Source: Crocinitomicaceae bacterium (GTDB taxonomy: Bacteria > Bacteroidota > Bacteroidia > Flavobacteriales_D > Crocinitomicaceae). Taken from it: DNA of 12,575 bases. Location of the stretch: contig JALQTG010000323.1 in NCBI GenBank assembly GCA_023264075.1, positions 1 to 12,575 of the forward strand, written 5' to 3'. The position numbers and the translations under genes were made by a program. Of the stretch, positions 1 through 6,247 are shown piece after piece (the first letter of the stretch is position 1; every line of letters starts with the position of its first letter). A model generated the notes under the pieces. The model made no database searches and had not been told where the DNA came from. It was given only the letters and a program-made list of their open reading frames with translations.

Positions 1-1
1 A

Positions 2-328
2 TGTACTGATACTTCTTATTCTAGTTTAAATGTTTACGAAGATTTAATACTATATGTACCAAATACATTTACACCCGATGATGATGAGTTCAATCAATAT
101 TTCACACCTGTATTAGCCTCAGGCTATAATCCCTATACGTATGAATTTCTTATTTTTAATCGTTGGGGTGAACTCATTTTTGAAACTGACATAATTGGTT
201 TAGGGTGGGATGGTAAATACAATGACAATGCTGTTAAAGATGGAACTTATATATGGAAAATAAGGGTTTCAAATAAATATGATGCCGAAAGACATGAATT
301 TGTGGGACATGTCAACGTTCTACGTTAG
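2..328 (+). CDS. C-terminal part of a secreted protein with a gliding-motility-type (CHU_C) T9SS sorting domain; 5' end outside the window
   Basis: The frame is open from base 2 to a TAG at 326-328 and gives 108 residues. It contains the hallmark opening YVPNTFTPD followed by FNQYFTPV, then the core FLIFNRWGELIFET, GWDGKYN, VKDGTYIWKI and the final strand VGHVNVLR. This is the pattern of the gliding-motility-associated C-terminal domain (TIGR04131/CHU_C). In Bacteroidota that domain directs large surface or secreted proteins through the type IX secretion system. No catalytic or adhesive domain is visible, because everything upstream lies outside the window, so the function of the whole protein is unknown. 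By hand count the segment is about 32% G+C, lower than the receptor gene beside it. It converges on the TonB-dependent receptor gene. The domain assignment is firm; the passenger is undetermined. Confidence 0.9.
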   Translation, partial: CTDTSYSSLNVYEDLILYVPNTFTPDDDEFNQYFTPVLASGYNPYTYEFLIFNRWGELIFETDIIGLGWDGKYNDNAVKDGTYIWKIRVSNKYDAERHEFVGHVNVLR

Positions 329-338
329 TTTATGTTCA

Positions 339-2984
339 TTACCACCTCAAAATCAACTTCAGATTGAATCGACGTTGTGTAAGGTAATTTGGTATTGCGT
401 AATAGCGACCTTGTGTGTCTTGAATCCATTGTTGGGATAGAACATTGTTAATCCCTAATAAATTGAACACTTCAAAACTTAAACGGCCATCTGTAAAAGG
501 ACGCATAAATTTTTTTCGTTGGTCTTTTTCTGGCTTTTTATAAAACAAATCGTAACCGAATCCAATATCCACACGAAAATAGGCTTTTTGTCGGAGGGTA
601 TCACGATGGCGCACACGGTCTGGAGGACCATATGGAAGCCGTGAGCCATAATTCAATCCTAGTTGTACGGTAAATTGCTCCGCGCCTGGCATTTGATCCT
701 GAAAGAGCGTCGCAACGTTTACCCATTGGTCGGTTGGTTTGGGAATGAATCCAGGAGAATTCAATGTGCTGTCCACGGCTACATCGTTAAATGTGTAACC
801 TGGGAATATTTGTTCCCCATCTGAATTGAAATAGGTGTAAAAGTCATCATTTAATAAGTCTTCCATCGAGCGCAGTAAACTCACCTTAAAGAAGGAGAGC
901 ATGCCAGGGATGAATTCTCCATTCATTTGAAGGTCCATTCCGTAGGCATATCCTATGGCGTCGTTGGTCGCATAATAACGCGTTCGCACGTTGTCTACCT
1001 GATAAGGATTTACATCCCACAGGTATTTGTAAAACAATTCTCCGGTAACTTTGAATGGTGTTTCGCGCTTCCACATTTCGAAGGTGTAATCTACTCCTGA
1101 AATCAAGTGAAATGATTTTTGACTGAGGACATTCGAGCGTACCTCGCCATCGAAACTTCTCAACTCTCGATAAATTGGAGGTTGATAGTACAATCCTGTG
1201 GATCCGTGAATGCGCACGCTGCGTTTTTTCAACTGATCGTTTTGGTCATAGTAGTAAATTGCCGGAAAGTAGCTGAATCCAGCACGAGGTGTGATGTAAA
1301 ACTCCTGATTAAAGGCTGTATACCCTCCGCGAAGACCAGCGTGGAAATACAACCGTTTTTTGACGTAGTCAATCGTATCCTGATATGTTTTAGTCACCTT
1401 CGTGTTCGTGGAATCTTTGAAGGTCCGTTTCCATGTAATTGATTTGTTCGACTCTTCCAGAAAAAAGGAACGTTCGAATTGCAAAAACGCGGAAGAACGA
1501 AAAGTTCGAAAGACGTTCTCGGCTTTAATAACTTCGAATAGTTCTATTTTATCGGCAGGTGATTGCGGAATTGAGAAGCCAGCAGAATCAACCATGCGCC
1601 ATTCACTCATGACATCATAGAAATCATCAAACTGTCCTGAAGCGCCCCAACGAAGACTTCCTTTATTCACATAGTCGAGTCCGTCAGGAGTGACCTTCAA
1701 GAAATCATAGCTTCCTTCATGCCTCAAGGTATAGAGTGTAGCTTGTAAACTGTTGCGCGCATGATTCAAGAAACTCCCCACTCCGAGAGTTCCAACCGAA
1801 TCACCAAACTCTTCTTTCGAAGGATCTGTTTCTACTTCATTGATGAAATATTGTCCCAATACGTCGTAGGTTTCACGCTCATCTGTATTGAATACGCTAA
1901 AGTAAAAATCCAAGTTTGTACGCTTGTTGGCTTTCCATTTCACAGACGTCGCTCCTGTCATCGTTTGAAACTTGGTTAATTCCTCTCCTTCAAAAAATAC
2001 ACGAAAGCTCAAGGCTTGGTTGATTGTTCCAAATCGGGTGTCTTGTGATTCGGGTGCAAACCGAAAGTCGTTAGAAGAAAAGTGTCCCAAAACACTCCAC
2101 GTTAGGTTTTCGGTGACTGCATAATTCGTTAGGAATTGAAAGTCGTAAAACCTAGGACGATAGGCACCTTTGACAGGAAGTGCATTGAGCACATAACTTT
2201 GATCTCTGTAGCGTGCGCCGACCATGTAGTTGAAACGCGGATTGATTTTATCTTCCACGTGAGCTCCTGCGCCGAGTAACGAAATGTCGAATGACCCGCG
2301 AAAACGTTCGGGTGTTCTGTAGGTAATGTCGAGTACAGAGCTGAGGCGATCACCATAACGCGCAGCAAATCCTCCTGCACTGAACGAAATATCACTGACT
2401 AAATTCGGGTTGATAAAACTCATACCTTCTTGTTCACCGCTGCGCGTTAGGAACGGACGGTAAATTTCAAATCCGTTGACGTAAATAAGATTTTCTTCGT
2501 AACTCCCCCCACGCACGTTATAGTTGTTGGTCAATTCGTTGTTTGAACGTGCTGCGGTAGTATATACTAGGTATTGTTCAACGCTATTCTGGGGTCCCGG
2601 GATGTAGGAGATTTCGATAACAGGTAATTGTTCGATGGTGAGGTCTTTCTCTTTCCCTTGAACCGTTACACCTTCGAAGGATTGAATATTTAGTTTGACT
2701 TTTTCTAACTCATAGGTTTCATTGGCTTGAATACGTATGGGAAAGGTTTTTCGCTCTCCTTCAGATTGAATCAGTAATGTAAGCGCTTGATCAGAAGGAA
2801 CAGTGAGGGAGAAGGCTCCATCTACGTTTGTCCGTGTCCGAATGGCAGGTGTTTCGACAATGGAAACGCGGACATCAAAAATTCCGATATTTGATTTGTC
2901 CACCACACGCCCGTTCACAACTCCAGTTTGTGCAAAAATAGCAGTAACAAGGAATACAAATAAACATGTGAGCCAGATCTTCAT
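339..2984 (-). CDS. TonB-dependent outer-membrane receptor with N-terminal carboxypeptidase-regulatory-like domain
   Basis: The 881-residue protein starts with a Sec signal peptide (MKIWLTCLFVFLVTAIFAQ, cleavage probably after A18). A beta-sandwich of the CarboxypepD_reg-like type follows at about residues 21-100 (VVNGRVVDKSNIGIFDVRV, then TNVDGAFSL). A plug domain at about 115-223 contains NNYNVRGGSYEENLIYVNG and SFSAGGFAARYGDRLSSVLDI. The rest is a long beta-barrel ending in the aromatic-terminated strand FNLKLILRW. It should take up a substrate across the outer membrane using TonB/ExbBD energy. The substrate cannot be read from the sequence. There is no SusD-like lipoprotein beside it, so it is probably not a polysaccharide-utilisation SusC. 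No convincing TonB box is visible. The ATG at 2982-2984 is chosen because it gives a complete signal peptide. A -7 promoter box lies about 30 bp upstream, and the gene follows moxR on the same strand. Confidence 0.93.
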   Translation of the reverse strand: MKIWLTCLFVFLVTAIFAQTGVVNGRVVDKSNIGIFDVRVSIVETPAIRTRTNVDGAFSLTVPSDQALTLLIQSEGERKTFPIRIQANETYELEKVKLNIQSFEGVTVQGKEKDLTIEQLPVIEISYIPGPQNSVEQYLVYTTAARSNNELTNNYNVRGGSYEENLIYVNGFEIYRPFLTRSGEQEGMSFINPNLVSDISFSAGGFAARYGDRLSSVLDITYRTPERFRGSFDISLLGAGAHVEDKINPRFNYMVGARYRDQSYVLNALPVKGAYRPRFYDFQFLTNYAVTENLTWSVLGHFSSNDFRFAPESQDTRFGTINQALSFRVFFEGEELTKFQTMTGATSVKWKANKRTNLDFYFSVFNTDERETYDVLGQYFINEVETDPSKEEFGDSVGTLGVGSFLNHARNSLQATLYTLRHEGSYDFLKVTPDGLDYVNKGSLRWGASGQFDDFYDVMSEWRMVDSAGFSIPQSPADKIELFEVIKAENVFRTFRSSAFLQFERSFFLEESNKSITWKRTFKDSTNTKVTKTYQDTIDYVKKRLYFHAGLRGGYTAFNQEFYITPRAGFSYFPAIYYYDQNDQLKKRSVRIHGSTGLYYQPPIYRELRSFDGEVRSNVLSQKSFHLISGVDYTFEMWKRETPFKVTGELFYKYLWDVNPYQVDNVRTRYYATNDAIGYAYGMDLQMNGEFIPGMLSFFKVSLLRSMEDLLNDDFYTYFNSDGEQIFPGYTFNDVAVDSTLNSPGFIPKPTDQWVNVATLFQDQMPGAEQFTVQLGLNYGSRLPYGPPDRVRHRDTLRQKAYFRVDIGFGYDLFYKKPEKDQRKKFMRPFTDGRLSFEVFNLLGINNVLSQQWIQDTQGRYYAIPNYLTQRRFNLKLILRW

Positions 2985-3013
2985 TCAGCGGAGAATTGTA
3001 GCGTATTAACGGA

Positions 3014-3021
3014 CAAAATTA
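3014..3021 (-). promoter_or_regulatory. Bacteroidota-type -7 promoter box for the TonB-dependent receptor
   Basis: Read on the minus strand the site is TAATTTTG, an exact match to the Bacteroidota primary sigma -7 consensus TAnnTTTG. It lies in the 70-bp gap between moxR and the receptor gene and would give a 5' leader of roughly 20-25 nt before the ATG at 2984. No clear TTG -33 element is present. The match is direct; promoter activity is inferred. Confidence 0.55.
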
Positions 3022-3054
3022 GTTTTTAATGCCCTTGTCGCTAAAAAAAATAGA

Positions 3055-4008
3055 CTAAAGTAATTCGGTAATGATCTTATCCATGGAATAGCCTTCTGCT
3101 TCTGCCTTGTAATTTCGAACTAATCGATGACGAAGAATCGGCAATGCAACGGCCTTCACATCTTCGATGTCTGGCGCATATTTCCCTTTGAGGGCAGCAT
3201 GACACTTAGCACCAATGATTAAGTATTGTGAAGCCCGCGGTCCTGCTCCCCATGAAAGAAAGTCTTTCGTAAGTTGAGGAGCTAACTCATTATTAAGACG
3301 TGTTTTACCTACTAACTTAACGGCGTACTCCAATACGTTATCGGCCACAGGCAATTGTCGGATAAGTGTTTGGAACTTCAATATTTCTTCTCCTGAAATC
3401 ACTTTGTTGACGTGAATTGGGGTATCTGTCGTTGTTGCTTTAACAATCGCGAGCTCTTCAATGAATGAAGGGTAGTCCACCCAGATATTAAACATAAATC
3501 GGTCGAGTTGTGCTTCTGGTAATGGATACGTTCCTTCCTGTTCAATTGGATTCTGCGTTGCTAATACGAAGAAAGGAGCTGGAAGTTTGTAATTATTCCC
3601 CGCTGCTGTTACACTTCGCTCTTGCATGGCTTCTAAAAGCGCAGATTGGGTCTTAGGAGGTGTTCTATTAATCTCATCGGCCAGTACAATGTTATGAAAC
3701 AAAGGTCCCTTGACAAATTTAAAATTGCGTTGCTCGTCCAATACTTCCGATCCAACGATATCTGAAGGCATCAAGTCAGGAGTGAACTGAATGCGGTTAA
3801 ACGTGAGCCCGAGAGTTTCAGCGATGGTATTCACTAACAAGGTCTTCGCCAATCCAGGCACACCCACAAGTAGGCAGTGTCCACGTGAAAATATAGAAAT
3901 TAATACTTGGTCGACAACGTCTTCTTGTCCAACAATAACTTTATGAATTTCATTTTTTAGTTCTTTGTACTTGACAACCAATTGGTCGATCGCTTCAACG
4001 TCTGACAT
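3055..4008 (-). CDS. MoxR-family AAA+ ATPase
   Basis: The 317-residue protein is a compact MoxR AAA+ ATPase of usual family length. The Walker A motif is GVPGLAKT (49-56) and Walker B is IVLADE (107-112). Next come the MoxR signature NRTPPKTQSALLEAMQER, the sensor 1 region ATQNPIEQEGTYPLPEAQLD (Asn153) and the sensor 2 motif GAGPRAS (254-260). All residues needed for ATP binding and hydrolysis appear intact. MoxR proteins act as cytoplasmic ATP-driven chaperones or activators, often working with a DUF58/von Willebrand partner. No such partner follows here; the next gene downstream is a TonB-dependent receptor. The gene is 34 bp after the SurA-like gene on the same strand, so it is probably the last gene of the foldase operon, and a role in envelope maturation is an inference from that position. 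The ATG at 4006-4008 gives the expected N-terminal helix (IHKVIVGQEDVV). Confidence 0.95.
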   Translation of the reverse strand: MSDVEAIDQLVVKYKELKNEIHKVIVGQEDVVDQVLISIFSRGHCLLVGVPGLAKTLLVNTIAETLGLTFNRIQFTPDLMPSDIVGSEVLDEQRNFKFVKGPLFHNIVLADEINRTPPKTQSALLEAMQERSVTAAGNNYKLPAPFFVLATQNPIEQEGTYPLPEAQLDRFMFNIWVDYPSFIEELAIVKATTTDTPIHVNKVISGEEILKFQTLIRQLPVADNVLEYAVKLVGKTRLNNELAPQLTKDFLSWGAGPRASQYLIIGAKCHAALKGKYAPDIEDVKAVALPILRHRLVRNYKAEAEGYSMDKIITELL

Positions 4009-4042
4009 AGTATTCTCTAGTTTGAAAGGTTAAATATAGGGA

Positions 4043-5422
4043 TTACCAATCATAACGGAAAGGGCATTCCTTATAATTTTCATCGATTCTGATGTATGCA
4101 TTTCTCAGGTTGTCATTCACCCAATTTGCGATAAGATCCTCTTTCTTCTTATTCTCAGCGGCACGCTGTATGAAACTGTAATCATCCGATAAATTCGCAA
4201 CATGTGGTTTGGTGCGATCAGCAAGTCGCACGATGCGCACACCTTCTTTACGGTTGCGCATATCCTCATACAGCGAAGGTTGAGAGAATTGTCCTACTTT
4301 CAGGCTGTTGGTAAGTCCAAATATCTGCGGGTCTATTTCGTTGATGTATTGCACGTCCCAGTATTGTTCTCCTGTATAAGGATTCGCCACATTACCAGAG
4401 TTTTGCTTGGTCTCTTCATCTTCTGAATACGCTTTTACAGCTTGTTCCCATGTGATTTCGCCTTTTTTCAGACGCTCATAACATTCGTCCATCAATGCTG
4501 CAGCATCCATCAAACTTTGTCGACTTACTTCTGGGTAGGTGAGAATATGACGTACCGTATAATCATCTCCTTTCCGTTCTACAAGTTGAATGATATGGTA
4601 ACCGTATTGAGTTTCTACAACATCTGAGATTTCTCCCACTTCAAGTGAGAAGGCTGCTGCTTCAAACGGCCGAACCATCATTCCGCGGGAAGCGGAAATT
4701 TTTCCACCTTGTCGCGCACTTCCTAAGTCTTTCGAGTGAATGGTTGCAAGGGCCTCGAACGAGCGTTCCCCTGAAATAACATCTCTGCGCCATTCGCGCA
4801 TTTTCTCAATGGCTTCTGTTTTTTCTTTTTGAGTGATTTTAGGATAAATCAAAATCTGTTGAATAGCAATGTGTTCATTGATATAGGGTAAGCTGTCTTT
4901 TGGAATGTCGTTGTAAAATCGTTTCACGTCACGCGGAGTTACCAAGACTTCAGCGGTAATCTGACGTTCCATCTCTTGAGCCAACAAACGGTCTCTGATG
5001 ATTTCACGAAACTCATCTTTGATTTGTGTGTACGTTTTCCCGTAGAATTCTTCGAGCTTTTGCTTTCCTCCGATTTGTGTTTCGATGGTCCGTAACCGAT
5101 TTTCCATTTCAGCATTTACCTGTCCATCACTAATCTCAATTGAGTCCAGTTTCGCTTGATTTACCAAGAGGTTTTGGTACAACATTTCTTCTAGCATAAA
5201 ACACTCAGAGTCTTTGTTGAGTTCAGTATTTTGAGACAGTGCTTGAATCCGCTGGTTTTCAACGTCCGACAACAGGATAATGTTATTCCCAATTTGCGCA
5301 AGGATCCGATCCACCGTTTTGGTTTTCCCTCCTAAATCTCCCCCAATAATCTGAGCATGGGTAGATGGTACAACCCAAAGGTTAGTGATGGCGATTAATA
5401 ATATGCTTAGATTTAATTTCAT
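4043..5422 (-). CDS. surA: SurA-like periplasmic peptidyl-prolyl cis-trans isomerase/chaperone
   Basis: The protein has 459 residues from the ATG at 5420-5422. A TTG one codon earlier (5423-5425) is possible but less likely. It has a Sec signal peptide (MKLNLSILLI start, cleavage near THA|Q, residue 23), then a helical SurA-type N-terminal region (about 33-175, beginning VDRILAQIGNNIILLSDVE). Two parvulin-fold segments follow, at about 184-282 and 288-403. Segment 1 has GGKISASRGMMVRPFEAAAF and YGYHII. Segment 2 has RHIL, but its end is degenerate (GVRIVRL). SurA proteins escort unfolded outer-membrane proteins through the periplasm. Segment 1 has Gln189 where parvulins usually have the first His, and segment 2 has Arg396 in place of the second, so isomerase activity is doubtful while chaperone function remains plausible. 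The start overlaps the end of the upstream lipoprotein gene by 41 nt, which implies co-transcription and probably coupled translation. MoxR follows 34 bp downstream. Confidence 0.92.
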   Translation of the reverse strand: MKLNLSILLIAITNLWVVPSTHAQIIGGDLGGKTKTVDRILAQIGNNIILLSDVENQRIQALSQNTELNKDSECFMLEEMLYQNLLVNQAKLDSIEISDGQVNAEMENRLRTIETQIGGKQKLEEFYGKTYTQIKDEFREIIRDRLLAQEMERQITAEVLVTPRDVKRFYNDIPKDSLPYINEHIAIQQILIYPKITQKEKTEAIEKMREWRRDVISGERSFEALATIHSKDLGSARQGGKISASRGMMVRPFEAAAFSLEVGEISDVVETQYGYHIIQLVERKGDDYTVRHILTYPEVSRQSLMDAAALMDECYERLKKGEITWEQAVKAYSEDEETKQNSGNVANPYTGEQYWDVQYINEIDPQIFGLTNSLKVGQFSQPSLYEDMRNRKEGVRIVRLADRTKPHVANLSDDYSFIQRAAENKKKEDLIANWVNDNLRNAYIRIDENYKECPFRYDW

Positions 5423-6218
5423 CAATGATGGTTTGATTCATTTGTTTGCGTAATTCATTCGATCTGCGCTTTAGAATAATTTTTCGAATGGTCTCTTTCT
5501 CTACTTCTAACGGAGCAGTGGTGTTTTTTATGCGATAATCCAAAATATTTAAGAAATAAACATTGCCATTGTCTGTAAATATTCCGTGATCTTTTTTTAT
5601 AATCATACGCTCTTTGGTTCCATCAGTAATCGGAACATCACGCACTAAGTCTTCAAAAAATATCCACTTTTCCTCTTCAAAATAAAAGTTGGTAGCGTAA
5701 AGATTGGCATATTTTGAGATTTCTGCACGGTCTTTATCATTTTTTAACAGGAACGCTTTTTCGATTTGTTTAACGGCATCAATACTGTCTGGTATCTTGA
5801 TGTACAATGCTTTCACGATAAAGCTTTGGTTCAGGTAATTGTCCCTGTTTTTTCGGTAATAGTCCATGATCTCATCCGTCGTAACGGTGGAGTCTAGGTG
5901 CGTACGAATATAGTCGTTTTCTAATTCAAATAAATTCAATTGATATAGGGTCACATCCGCCTTTGTTGAATTCGCGCGATAGGTGTCTGGATACAGTTCG
6001 GCGGTTTCATCATTCACTAATTGCATGGCGATCCAATCGTCAACGAACTGTGTCACATGCGCTTCGTTCTCGGGAGATAGTTGCTTGGCAAGCATCATTT
6101 CTTCAGCGTCGTATTCGTACAACGCGTGATTGTTCACTTCTGCCCAGAGTTCACCGCGTTCAGTTGTACAAGCCGTAAAAACGAGTAAAAGGCTGACAAA
6201 TATGACAGCCTTTTTCAT
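5382..6218 (-). CDS. Lipoprotein distantly related to SurA/PpiC parvulin foldases
   Basis: From the ATG at 6216-6218 the protein has 278 residues and begins with a lipoprotein signal, MKKAVIFVSLLLVFTAC, with Cys17 as the lipidated residue. A GTG at 6246-6248 would add ten residues (MFAQFQHITH) before the signal and overlap the previous stop codon; I reject it because it buries the signal peptide. The body is a charged helical region (about 35-125) with a pattern like SurA/PpiD N-domains (TTDEIMDYYRKNRDNY). A degenerate parvulin-like segment follows (IVKALYIKIP at about 134-143, then GNVYFLNILDYRI at about 218-230) and a helical tail ends the protein. The histidines of catalytic parvulins are absent, so it is more likely a membrane-tethered chaperone than an isomerase. 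It starts 29 nt after the two-parvulin foldase gene and overlaps the SurA-like gene. The family link rests on pattern and neighbourhood and is moderately sure. Confidence 0.8.
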   Translation of the reverse strand: MKKAVIFVSLLLVFTACTTERGELWAEVNNHALYEYDAEEMMLAKQLSPENEAHVTQFVDDWIAMQLVNDETAELYPDTYRANSTKADVTLYQLNLFELENDYIRTHLDSTVTTDEIMDYYRKNRDNYLNQSFIVKALYIKIPDSIDAVKQIEKAFLLKNDKDRAEISKYANLYATNFYFEEEKWIFFEDLVRDVPITDGTKERMIIKKDHGIFTDNGNVYFLNILDYRIKNTTAPLEVEKETIRKIILKRRSNELRKQMNQTIIDEIKSKHIINRHH

Positions 6219-6247
6219 ATGGGTAATATGTTGAAATTGCGCGAACA

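Noticed and set aside
314..326. Small hairpin AACGT-TCT-ACGTT at the end of the plus-strand CHU_C gene
   Set aside because: The stem is only 5 bp, lies inside the last codons and is not followed by a T-run, so it is not a credible terminator.
4031..4038. Possible -7 box TATATTTA between the SurA-like gene and moxR
   Set aside because: The final G of TAnnTTTG is missing and the gap is only 34 bp inside an apparent operon.
5423..5425. TTG as the start codon of the SurA-like gene, one codon before the ATG
   Set aside because: The adjacent ATG gives the same complete signal peptide and is the commoner codon; the TTG adds only one residue and there is no ribosome-binding site favouring it.
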